Assembly: GCA_902473545.1 (NCBI GenBank)
Contig: CABRSG010000140.1
Location: 1-6,224, forward strand
Reading direction: 5' to 3'
DNA: 6,224 nucleotides
From: an uncultured Lachnospiraceae bacterium
GTDB taxonomy: Bacteria > Bacillota > Clostridia > Lachnospirales > Lachnospiraceae
This document shows positions 1 through 5,688 of this stretch, one piece after another. The notes below the pieces were generated by a model. It made no database searches. It saw nothing but the letters and a program-made list of their open reading frames with translations, and was not told the origin of the DNA. The position numbers and the translations under genes were made by a program. How positions within the stretch are numbered: the first letter of the stretch is position 1; each line of letters begins with the position of its first letter.

Positions 1-28
1 CAAGCATGTCCGCCTGGCTCGTTGCTCG

Positions 29-113
29 CGGGAATAAAAATTCCCGGATGATTCATAGCTTGCAAAAGAAAGAAATAAACTAATGTAAGCTTTCGAATCA
101 GCCGGGGATTTTT
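29..113 (+). promoter_or_regulatory. Structured leader of the recombinase gene with two mutually exclusive pairings
   Basis: Segment 40-46 (ATTCCCG) can pair in two ways. Locally it pairs perfectly with 29-35 (CGGGAAT) across a four-base loop. Alternatively 40-47 pairs with 102-109 (CCGGGGAT; eight pairs, one G-U), which contains the only purine-rich ribosome-binding-like run (GGGGA, 104-108) in front of the ATG at 114. The long-range form is supported by further nested pairing: TGATTC 49-54 with GAATCA 95-100, and AGCTTGC 57-63 with GTAAGCT 85-91 (one G-U), around a 21-base loop. Five T residues (109-113) directly follow the long stem, so it also resembles an intrinsic terminator placed against the start codon. 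The complementarities are seen in the sequence. A switch controlling recombinase translation or transcription is inference, and no ligand or protein partner is suggested. Confidence 0.4.
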
Positions 114-1686
114 ATGTGGCATGACTTTCATTCTGATGAGATATTCGAATACCTGCGCAAATCACGTTCGGATGACCCCTGTCTTTCCGTGGAGGAGGTT
201 CTTAAAAAACACGAGCGGATTCTGCGCGATTATGCCGAAAAGCACCTCACCGGTAAAATCCCTGAGAATCACATTTTCCGCGAAATTGCTTCCTCCGAGA
301 CGATAGACGGGCGTCCGGAGCCGGCTCTTAAAGGGCATCGAAGATACGCGAATTAAGGCGGTTCTGGTGGTGGAGGTGCAGCGTCTCAGCCGCGGCGACC
401 TTGAGGACGCCGGACGGCTCATCAAGCTGCTGCGCTACACAAATACGAAGGTAATCACACCACAGAAAACGTATGACCTGCAGGACGAATACGACCGCGA
501 TATTTTCGAGCGCGAGCTGAAGCGTGGCAACGAATATCTGGAATATTTCAAGAAAATCCAGGCGCGCGGACGGTTAGCCTCCGTTCAGGAGGGAAATTAT
601 ATCGGCTCTGTCCCGCCCTATGGGTACGATAAGGTATTTATTACCGTCGAAAAGAAAAAATGTCCCACGCTGGCGGAAAACAATGTCCAGGCAGAGGTTG
701 TGCGCATGATTTTCGATCTGTACGTAAATAAGGATATGGGAATTGTGCGCATTGCAGGCTATCTTGATGCACTCGGCATCGCCCCGCCGAAGGGTGTTCA
801 CTGGTCTCCCGCCGCCCTTCGCGATATGCTTCAGAACGTCCACTATATCGGAAAAGTACGGTGGAACCGGCGCAAAACCGTAAATGTCGTAGAAAACCAG
901 GAAGTCCTTAAAACGCGTCCCAAATCTGAGCAATATCTGATTTTTGACGGAAAACATACCCCTATCATTTCGGATGAGCTGTTTGAAGCCGCGCAGAAAA
1001 AGTGCGGCAGGAATCCCCGCGCAAAGTCAGATGTCACTGTGCGCAATCTGCTCGCCAGCCTGCTCTTCTGCCGCTGCGGACGCGCCATGTCCCTGCGCAC
1101 GTACAAAGACCGCTCCGCCCCGCGGCTGATCTGCGATGATCAGACACATTGTCACAGCGGCTCTGTCCGCCATGAAGAGATGATAGACTGCATCTGCGAT
1201 TTCACAGTAAAGGCGGATTCCCCGGTGAAAAGTCCCCGTCAAACCCACACAGCTCTTATCAAACACCTTGAAAATAAGCTTGACGCTCTGGAGAAAAAAG
1301 AGCTGCACCTGTGGGAAACATATTCTGATAAACAGATGCCGGAGCATATCTTTCAGACATTAAAGGATAAAATCCAAAAAGAACGTTCGGAAACAAAGAC
1401 TGCTCTTACGCTGGCACAGAAATCCGTATCGGCAAAAAAACATCCCGACGGAAAATCTCTGCGATTTTCAGACGCGCTCGCCGCCCTGAAAAATCCGGAT
1501 ATCTCCGCCGCCCTGAAAAATCGTTATCTGAAAACTGTCTTCGAACGTATCATCTATCACCGCGAAAGACCGATACGCATGACAAAAGAAAGCTGCGCTC
1601 TTCCTTCTCAGGTACCGGAAATATCCCGTCTGAATGGAAGCTGGTACTCCCCGCCCTTTGAGCTGGATGTCTTTTTCCGGAAATAA
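114..1686 (+). pseudogene. Large serine recombinase (site-specific integrase/excisionase), frameshifted
   Basis: Large serine recombinases cut and rejoin DNA at attachment sites to integrate or excise mobile elements. The N-terminal part (ATG 114) carries YLRKSRSD; Ser17 is the expected nucleophile. Reading from 114 stops at 354-356. The continuation of the same protein is in the +1 frame, open from about 325 (LLKGIEDTRIKAVLVVEV) to TAA at 1684-1686. Counting from a GTG at 367, the second part holds the catalytic-domain motif QRLSRGD (5-11), a recombinase domain around GSVPPYGYDK (80-89) through VHYIGKVRW (158-166), a zinc ribbon with C235, C237, C256 and C262, a Lys/Glu-rich coiled-coil stretch (about 296-350), and a C-terminal tail ending in FELDVFFRK. 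Against the family pattern I recall, the break looks like a five-base loss around 321-324. A short in-frame gap also seems present near 1198, between CICD and FTVKAD. The start matches the family N-terminus. The break could be true decay or a sequencing error; the rest of the frame is intact. Confidence 0.88.
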
Positions 1687-1687
1687 T

Positions 1688-1793
1688 GCGTATGCTGACC
1701 CTGCATCTCTTTTCGTCAGCAGCACGTATGCTGACCTCACATCCTTTCTTAGAAGCAGCGCGCCCTTCACTTCCATCATGCACGTGCTGACTC
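1688..1793. repeat. Cluster of TGCTGAC heptamers at the element/cotJC junction
   Basis: The exact heptamer TGCTGAC occurs at 1693-1699, 1729-1735 and 1785-1791, and its reverse complement GTCAGCA at 1715-1721. The first two forward copies share a longer core, CGTATGCTGACC (1689-1700 and 1725-1736). The third has the related CACGTGCTGACT and lies exactly where cotJC similarity ends. The inverted copy forms a 7-base-arm palindrome with the 1729 copy (7-base spacer) and a second one with the 1693 copy (15-base spacer). Repeats of this kind beside a serine recombinase gene suggest binding sites for the recombinase or a directionality factor, or remnants of nested attachment sites. The repeats are seen directly; their function is inference. 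Confidence 0.6.
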
Positions 1794-1985
1794 TTCCGTT
1801 CCGATGTCAGTCAAAACGCCCATTGTCTGACGGTCCGGCATCGCATAGCGCTGGGAAAGGTAGCGCATGGAGGCGCTGATCTCCCCGTCAGGTCCGCCAT
1901 ACTGACTCATGATAAACTGCGCCAGCTTTGCATTTGGTGTAGTAATATTAACCGGATACTGCAATCTTTTTTCATAATTCCACAT
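1776..1985 (-). pseudogene. cotJC: Interrupted cotJC, 5' fragment (manganese-catalase-like spore coat protein)
   Basis: CotJC belongs to the manganese catalase (ferritin-like) family and is a component of the spore coat made in the mother cell. The 69-codon frame begins MWNYEKRLQYPVN and contains QYGGPDGEISASMRYLSQRY and DIGTEE, a clear match to the CotJC N-terminus. Family members are normally around 190 residues. Glu35 would be the first metal ligand. The second ligand pair is an ExxH motif (EELAH in relatives); here E65 is followed by SARA and a stop, so the matching His and the other ligands are lost. The last 4 codons (1776-1790) come from the inserted element. The start codon follows the cotJB stop with no gap, with AAAGGGGG upstream as ribosome binding site. 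As it stands the product should be inactive. If the element excises precisely, the full gene would be restored. Confidence 0.87.
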
Positions 1986-2447
1986 TTAACGGCATCCCCC
2001 TTTCGTCATCGGCTCCCACGGCCACGGCTGCATTACCCATTCCCACCGGCAGCTTTCGGTGTCGTTCGTGCAGTCGATCGTCAGCGGTGCAAAGCGTCTT
2101 GCGTAGACAGCCATCGCCTCCCTGCGCGTTGCAATCATCTCGCGGCTGTAGGCGAGCGCCGCGCGGTCGTCCGGGTGCGTATCCAGATAAAGCAGGATAT
2201 CGTCCACCGCGAAGCTTACCTCATTGATGCAGTTTAAAAGCTGCATCCGGTTCATCGTCTCGAAGGGCATTCGGCGTCTCTCCATCCGGCAATCCCCGGT
2301 TCCTCCTGCCGCCTGACGATTCTCGGGCGACGACGGCCATGATGTCCGGCACCCTTCTCCTGCCTGCCGCGGCATCGGCTGCTGGCAGTCCCGCGCACAG
2401 TTTCGCTGCGCCGACGATGGATTATTACGCATCATATAATTGCTCAT
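1986..2447 (-). CDS. cotJB: Spore coat protein CotJB with N-terminal extension
   Basis: CotJB is a small spore-coat or coat-associated protein that works with CotJA and CotJC. The family core is visible from about residue 66 to 146: MQLLNCINEVSFAVDDI, then LYLDTHPDD, a basic helix with RREAMAVYARRFAPLT, and the Trp-rich end WEWVMQPWPWE (135-145). The protein is 153 residues, against roughly 85-90 for the usual form, because about 60 extra residues precede the core. They are rich in Pro, Arg, Ser and Cys and look disordered. The long start at 2447 is preferred because its ATG overlaps the cotJA stop by one base (TGATG) and is preceded by GAGGTGG, a good ribosome binding site. An internal ATG near the core (codons 55, 60 or 65) is the alternative. 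It lies between cotJA and interrupted cotJC in one operon, so only the operon's last gene is disrupted. Confidence 0.87.
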   Translation of the reverse strand: MSNYMMRNNPSSAQRNCARDCQQPMPRQAGEGCRTSWPSSPENRQAAGGTGDCRMERRRMPFETMNRMQLLNCINEVSFAVDDILLYLDTHPDDRAALAYSREMIATRREAMAVYARRFAPLTIDCTNDTESCRWEWVMQPWPWEPMTKGGCR

Positions 2448-2641
2448 CAGCGTCCACCTCTCCTTCCGCAGAATGGTTTACACAGCTCCGGGAAAATGGT
2501 GCCGGTCTGCAGCGCCCTGCAGAGCGGAAACGTATCGCAAAACGCCGGCTGCCACGGCACGTACGCCATCGCGAGCGGCATGCCCGCAAGCGCGTCTTTG
2601 CAGCGCGGCATATTGGATGATTCGCGTGTTTGACAATTCAT
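2447..2641 (-). CDS. cotJA: Spore coat associated protein CotJA
   Basis: This 64-residue protein is the first gene of the cotJ operon. The family signature is clear: PLAMAYVPWQ at 22-31 and ALQTGTIFPELCKPFCG at 43-59. Five cysteines lie in the small protein (C3, C14, C35, C41, C54) plus C58, suggesting cross-linking or metal binding in the coat, which is inference. The start at 2641 is preferred over an in-frame ATG at 2662 because AGGAG (2647-2651) lies five bases upstream of 2641 and inside the longer version. The stop overlaps the cotJB start by one base, suggesting translational coupling. The gene is intact, so the coat operon was functional before the insertion downstream in cotJC. Confidence 0.88.
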   Translation of the reverse strand: MNCQTRESSNMPRCKDALAGMPLAMAYVPWQPAFCDTFPLCRALQTGTIFPELCKPFCGRRGGR

Positions 2642-2669
2642 ATAGACTCCTAATAGCTTCATTCTCTAT

Positions 2670-2696
2670 TAGTTTATGTGATGCGTCAAAAAACGT
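2670..2696 (-). promoter_or_regulatory. Candidate mother-cell sigma (E or K) promoter for cotJABC
   Basis: On the minus strand, CATAAACTA (2670-2678) fits the -10 element of the sporulation mother-cell sigma factors: CATA(N)3TA for sigma K, and close to CATACAAT for sigma E. An AC dinucleotide lies 16 bases upstream (2695-2696), matching the short sigma K -35 pattern; a sigma E -35 is poor. A start around 2663 would give a short leader before the AGGAG at 2647-2651. In Bacillus subtilis cotJ is a sigma E operon, so either factor is plausible. The match is by eye. Confidence 0.35.
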
Positions 2697-2719
2697 GTGC
2701 CTCCGCTTGCAGGCACACG
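2688..2719 (-). terminator. Intrinsic terminator, minus strand, just upstream of the cotJ promoter
   Basis: Perfect 9-base arms CGTGTGCCT (2694-2702) and AGGCACACG (2711-2719) enclose an 8-base loop. Read on the minus strand the stem is followed by six T residues (2693-2688). On the plus strand it is followed only by GATTTTAT, so it is stronger for minus transcripts. No minus-strand gene is visible immediately upstream, in the divergent gap or across the plus-strand genes. Its likely role is to block leftward read-through into the cotJ operon. It overlaps the upstream half of the proposed cotJ promoter. Confidence 0.65.
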
Positions 2720-2833
2720 GATTTTATGATATTCTTTTTTTAAGATGTCAGGGAAAAAGCCCGGCTTTGCGCTGTGCCTGCACATCAGCATACGAAATCC
2801 CGATATGAAAATACCAGACAAAGGAGCATACCC

Positions 2834-3544
2834 ATGGATACTCTTGAGAGACGCGTCCGGACCGCCCTGTTCGAGATGCAGGATCTGCAATACAAGGCTT
2901 TTCACAGCCGTCTGATGCCGACCGTCGATCCCGACCGGATTATCGGTATCCGCACCCCGCAGCTTCGCAAATTTGCGAAGCAATTTGCAAAAACCGGGGA
3001 TGCGGCGGCATTTCTGGAAATTCTGCCGCACGCCTACTACGAGGAAAACAACCTGCACGGCTTTCTGATCGAGGGCATGAAGGATTTCTACCAGACGATC
3101 ACTGCGCTGGACGCCTTTCTTCCCTATGTAGATAACTGGGCAACCTGCGACCTCATAGCCCCGAAAATATTAAAAAAATATCCGCAGGAGCTTTTTGAAA
3201 AAATCAAGCAGTGGATCGCCTCCGGTCAGACATACACGATCCGTTTCGGCATCGGGATGCTGATGCGCTTCTATCTGGACGAACAGTTTCAGTCCGAATA
3301 CCCTGCTCTGGCCGCAGCCGTCCGCTCCGAAGAATATTATGTAAATATGATGATCGCCTGGTACTTCGCCACGGCGCTCGCCAAGCAGTACGACGTAATC
3401 CTTCCCTATTTTCAGCAGAGGATGCTGGAGCCATGGACGCACAATAAAGCGATCCAGAAAGCGATTGAAAGCTACCGCATCACAGAAGAACAAAAGGTGT
3501 ACCTGCGAACACTGAAAGTCAAAAACCACGCAGGAATAAAATAA
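2834..3544 (+). CDS. DNA alkylation repair protein (AlkD-like HEAT-repeat DNA glycosylase family)
   Basis: This 236-residue protein belongs to the DNA alkylation repair family (COG4912), all-helical HEAT-like proteins. Characterised members such as Bacillus cereus AlkD remove N3- and N7-alkylated purines in base excision repair. Visible family hallmarks are the N-terminal helix pair with GIRTPQLRKFAK (38-49), YYEENNLHGFLI (68-79), the motif VDNWATCD (99-106), RFGIGMLMRFYLD (137-149), VNMMIAWYFATALAK (170-184) and THNKAIQKAIES (202-213). W102 and D106 have the spacing of AlkD Trp109 and catalytic Asp113, and W176 may match Trp187. One of the AlkD phosphate-contacting arginines is not obvious, so activity is probable rather than shown. 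The start at 2834 is chosen over 2774 because AAGGAG (2821-2826) sits seven bases upstream and the family N-terminus begins there. It is followed after 22 bases by the YhcH-family gene, so the two are probably co-transcribed. Confidence 0.9.
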   Translation: MDTLERRVRTALFEMQDLQYKAFHSRLMPTVDPDRIIGIRTPQLRKFAKQFAKTGDAAAFLEILPHAYYEENNLHGFLIEGMKDFYQTITALDAFLPYVDNWATCDLIAPKILKKYPQELFEKIKQWIASGQTYTIRFGIGMLMRFYLDEQFQSEYPALAAAVRSEEYYVNMMIAWYFATALAKQYDVILPYFQQRMLEPWTHNKAIQKAIESYRITEEQKVYLRTLKVKNHAGIK

Positions 3545-3566
3545 CCATACAAAGGAGGAATACCAC

Positions 3567-4031
3567 ATGATTTTTTCATCCATCTACACAGAAACCGAGA
3601 GTCTCTGCTACCCGAAGGGCATTCAGAAGGCGCTGGATTTTCTGAAGGACCATGATTTCACCGCAATGGAGCCGAGCCGATTTGAAATCCAGGGCGACGA
3701 TATTTTCGCTACCCTCATGGACGCATTCACAAAGCCCAAGGAAGAGGTCCGTCCCGAATCCCATAAGGAGTACATCGACGTGCAGTACGTCGTTTCCGGT
3801 ACCGAAAAGCTTGGTTTTGTAAATGACACCGGAAAATATCAGCCAATTGAGCACCCGGAGGGCTCCGACGTCTACTTCTACGGCGAGGTAAATGAGGAAA
3901 GCTTCGTCATCTCCACACCCGGATGCTTCAGCATCTTCTTCCCGGAGGATATCCACCGCCCCTGCGTCTGTGAGGGACAGCCGGAGGAAATCCGCAAGGT
4001 TGTTGTAAAAATCCGCGTTACCGCGCTGTAA
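3567..4031 (+). CDS. YhcH/YjgK/YiaL (EbgC, DUF386) family protein
   Basis: This 154-residue cupin-like protein has the full-length pattern of the YhcH/EbgC family. Members are linked to sugar metabolism, for example sialic acid utilisation (YhcH) or as the small subunit of evolved beta-galactosidase (EbgC), and bind a metal ion. Key motifs are HKEYIDVQYVVSGTEKLG (66-83), DVYFYGEV (101-108), the C-terminal FPEDIHRPC (125-133) and IRKVVVKI (142-149). His66, His130 and nearby acidic residues are candidate metal ligands. AAAGGAGG (3551-3558) gives a strong ribosome binding site eight bases before the ATG. It follows the alkylation-repair gene by 22 bases. No sugar-catabolic gene is adjacent, so the substrate cannot be named. 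A two-hairpin terminator region follows. Confidence 0.88.
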   Translation: MIFSSIYTETESLCYPKGIQKALDFLKDHDFTAMEPSRFEIQGDDIFATLMDAFTKPKEEVRPESHKEYIDVQYVVSGTEKLGFVNDTGKYQPIEHPEGSDVYFYGEVNEESFVISTPGCFSIFFPEDIHRPCVCEGQPEEIRKVVVKIRVTAL

Positions 4032-4051
4032 ATTCCATCCCATTCTCACGT

Positions 4052-4092
4052 AATGTCCGCTTTCCCTACCCGGGACAGCGGGCATTTCCTTT
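4052..4092 (+). terminator. Terminator hairpin after the YhcH-family gene
   Basis: Arms AATGTCCGCT (4052-4061) and AGCGGGCATT (4077-4086) pair over ten bases with one G-T wobble. An inner stem, TCCC (4063-4066) with GGGA (4072-4075), extends the hairpin. The tail TTTCCTTTAT is only moderately T-rich, so this is a likely but imperfect rho-independent terminator for the upstream plus-strand pair of genes. Confidence 0.6.
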
Positions 4093-4104
4093 ATCTGGCT
4101 GCTC

Positions 4105-4138
4105 AAAAAAAATCCGGCTTTCACCGGATTTCTTTTTT
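4105..4138. terminator. Bidirectional intrinsic terminator between convergent operons
   Basis: Arms AAATCCGG (4110-4117) and CCGGATTT (4124-4131) flank a six-base loop. On the plus strand the stem is followed by C and six T residues (4133-4138). On the minus strand the A-run 4105-4109 supplies the T tract. It therefore serves both the plus-strand repair/YhcH pair and the minus-strand ABC transporter operon, whose ATPase stop codon (4137-4139) overlaps its edge. Confidence 0.82.
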
Positions 4139-4877
4139 ATGCATTGCGGAATCTGCTTAAAAATTCTCTCGTCCTTTCGCTCGTCGGATTCTCGAAGATC
4201 TCCGTTGGTGTTCCCTGCTCCTCGATCACGCCATCGGTCATGAAAATCACATTCTTCGAAACATCCTTGGCGAACGCCATCTCATGTGTGACGATGATCA
4301 TCGTCAGCCCCTCTTTTACAAGCTGGCGCATTACCTGCAGCACCTCTCCGACCATCTGCGGATCAAGTGCCGATGTCGGCTCGTCAAACAGAAGCACCTC
4401 AGGCTCCATCGCAAGCGCTCTGGCGATCGCCACACGCTGCTTCTGCCCGCCGGAGAGCTGGCGCGGCTTCGCATTGATATACTCCGCCATTCCCACCTTC
4501 TCCAGGTAAAAAATCGCTTTCCGGCGTGCCTCCTCCTTACTCTTTTTCAGGACGCGCGTCTGTCCGACCATGCAGTTTCCGAGCACCGTCTTATTGTTGA
4601 ACAAGTTAAAATTCTGGAACACCATGCCGACTTTCGCACGGTACGCTTCTACATTTACCCCGCGGTCAGTGATATCCTTCCCGTGATAAAGGATAGCGCC
4701 CGTACTGGGAATCTCCAGCATATTAATGCAGCGCAGCAGCGTTGATTTTCCCGAACCGGACGGTCCGATAATGCTGGTGACATCCTGCGGATGCACGGAA
4801 AAATCAATGTCCCGCAGAACCGAGTGGCTGCCGAATTCCTTCCCAAGATGATTTACCTGTATAATCGCTTCACTCAT
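4137..4877 (-). CDS. Polar amino acid ABC transporter, ATP-binding protein (GlnQ/ArtP-like)
   Basis: This is the cytoplasmic ATPase that powers a type I amino acid importer. All ATPase motifs are present in the 246-residue product: Walker A GPSGSGKST (38-46), Q-loop Gln88 in VFQNFNLF, signature LSGGQ (141-145), Walker B VLLFDE with Glu166 followed by PTSALD, and His198 in IIVTHEM. The arrangement matches COG1126 (GlnQ, HisP, ArtP). The start at 4877 is preferred over an in-frame ATG at 4949. It is preceded by GAGGAGG, the family N-terminus fits, and the longer form would lie deep inside the permease gene. The ATG overlaps the last eight bases of the permease gene, indicating translational coupling. 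The substrate (glutamine, arginine, cystine or other) cannot be read from this subunit. Confidence 0.95.
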   Translation of the reverse strand: MSEAIIQVNHLGKEFGSHSVLRDIDFSVHPQDVTSIIGPSGSGKSTLLRCINMLEIPSTGAILYHGKDITDRGVNVEAYRAKVGMVFQNFNLFNNKTVLGNCMVGQTRVLKKSKEEARRKAIFYLEKVGMAEYINAKPRQLSGGQKQRVAIARALAMEPEVLLFDEPTSALDPQMVGEVLQVMRQLVKEGLTMIIVTHEMAFAKDVSKNVIFMTDGVIEEQGTPTEIFENPTSERTREFLSRFRNA

Positions 4878-5670
4878 CGCCTGTCCTCCTCTTTTTAAAA
4901 GGATACATACCGCTCGTCTGAGTGAGCGTATCCAGATTTGCAAGGTCATAATTGTCCGGTCCGTCCATCTTGTGCTCCGCCCAGCGCAGAATGCGTGAGC
5001 AGGTAAACGTCAGCACAAAATAGATGACCATCGCAATCGTAAATGCTTCAAAATAAGTATAGAAGGTTCCCGCAACGCCCTTCGCCGCAAAAAACAGCTC
5101 CACCGTGCCGATGATCGAAAGCACGCAGGTATCCTTGATATTGATGATCAGGTTGTTGCCGATCTGCGGCATGATATTGCGCAGCGCCTGCGGCATGATA
5201 ACGCTCGTCATCGTCTGAAAATGCGTCATGCCGATCGCTTTCGCGCCCTCCGTCTGCCCCGGATCAATCGAGAGGATGCCGCCGCGGACGGTCTCCGCCA
5301 TATATGCGCCCGTATTGATTGAAACGATAAAGTAAGCGGCAAACCACATCGACATATTGATATGAAAGAGCGACTGCGAGCCATAGTAAATGAACATCGC
5401 CTGCACCATCATCGGGGTGCCGCGGAAAATTTCCACATAGGCGCTTAAAATCACTTTTACAGCCTTCAGAAAAATTCTTTTTGGAAGCGCATCGCGCTTC
5501 GTAATCGGGATCGTCTGCACAACACCCACCGCAAAGCCGATGATACAGCCGATGAGCGTGCCGACAAGCGCAATCGCCATCGTCACCCCGGCACCCCTCA
5601 GGAAGGAACCGCCGTAACGCTCCAGTAAAAACAGGATTCTGCCAAAAAAGTCAGCAGGTAAACTGGTCAT
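4870..5670 (-). CDS. Amino acid ABC transporter permease (HisM/GlnP family)
   Basis: This is the membrane-spanning subunit of the importer. The 266-residue protein has hydrophobic segments around 27-52, 86-98, 106-125, 175-195 and 205-226. The family motif FRGTPMMVQ is at 82-90, and the cytoplasmic EAA-type coupling loop, EGAKAIGMTHFQTM and onward to IMPQALR, is at 141-164. The N-terminal TM region, RGAGVTMAIALVGTLIGCIIG, is typical of polar amino acid permeases. AGGAG sits six bases upstream of the ATG at 5670. The gene starts 18 bases after the binding-protein stop and overlaps the ATPase start. The C-terminal tail (about 232-266) is a polar cytoplasmic extension that is somewhat longer than usual. 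A homodimer is likely, as no second permease is seen. Confidence 0.93.
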   Translation of the reverse strand: MTSLPADFFGRILFLLERYGGSFLRGAGVTMAIALVGTLIGCIIGFAVGVVQTIPITKRDALPKRIFLKAVKVILSAYVEIFRGTPMMVQAMFIYYGSQSLFHINMSMWFAAYFIVSINTGAYMAETVRGGILSIDPGQTEGAKAIGMTHFQTMTSVIMPQALRNIMPQIGNNLIINIKDTCVLSIIGTVELFFAAKGVAGTFYTYFEAFTIAMVIYFVLTFTCSRILRWAEHKMDGPDNYDLANLDTLTQTSGMYPFKKRRTGDE

Positions 5671-5688
5671 AATATTCTCCTATCTGTC

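Larger units (their letters stand above)
1..1790. mobile_element. Right end of a serine-recombinase element inserted in cotJC (left end outside window)
   Basis: The right boundary is inferred from cotJC. Its minus-strand reading frame matches the CotJC family up to the codons for GTEE and then changes to unrelated sequence with a stop codon 4 codons later. Immediately left of that point lie a short repeat-rich tail and a large serine recombinase gene pointing toward the junction. A recombinase gene beside an attachment junction is the usual arrangement for elements that integrate with large serine recombinases, such as phages, skin-type elements and integrative elements. The left boundary, the rest of the cargo and the 3' part of cotJC are not in the window. 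The element's size and class (prophage, conjugative or small skin-like) therefore cannot be told. The exact boundary is uncertain by about 15 bases, because the crossover core cannot be defined without the other end or an uninterrupted relative. Confidence 0.72.

Noticed and set aside
3..83. Open frame from the left edge, ATG at 6, ending with TAA at 81-83 and overlapping the leader
   Set aside because: Only 25 codons are visible, no family is recognised, and it overlaps the base-paired leader. It could be the tail of an upstream gene or a leader peptide, but nothing decides this.
321..335. Programmed ribosomal frameshift as explanation for the split recombinase
   Set aside because: The join appears to lack residues relative to the family rather than just switching frame, and no stimulatory structure is evident. 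A small deletion or read error is simpler.
1468..1783. Two minus-strand frames across the recombinase 3' end and the junction, with repeated SAYV/SAYA or VSIR units
   Set aside because: The apparent protein repeats are just the TGCTGAC DNA repeats translated. Most of each frame is the shadow of the recombinase gene.
2702..2735. Housekeeping promoter for the alkylation-repair gene (TTGCAG with TATTCT, or TATGAT at 2725)
   Set aside because: Matches to the consensus are weak or wrongly spaced and overlap the terminator hairpin, so no promoter is called with confidence.
3576..4124. 182-codon minus-strand frame opposite the YhcH-family gene
   Set aside because: It runs antisense to a clearly recognisable gene with a strong ribosome binding site, crosses both terminator hairpins and resembles nothing known.
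4284..4745. 153-codon plus-strand frame within the ATPase gene
   Set aside because: It is a shadow of the ABC ATPase, which shows every expected motif on the minus strand.
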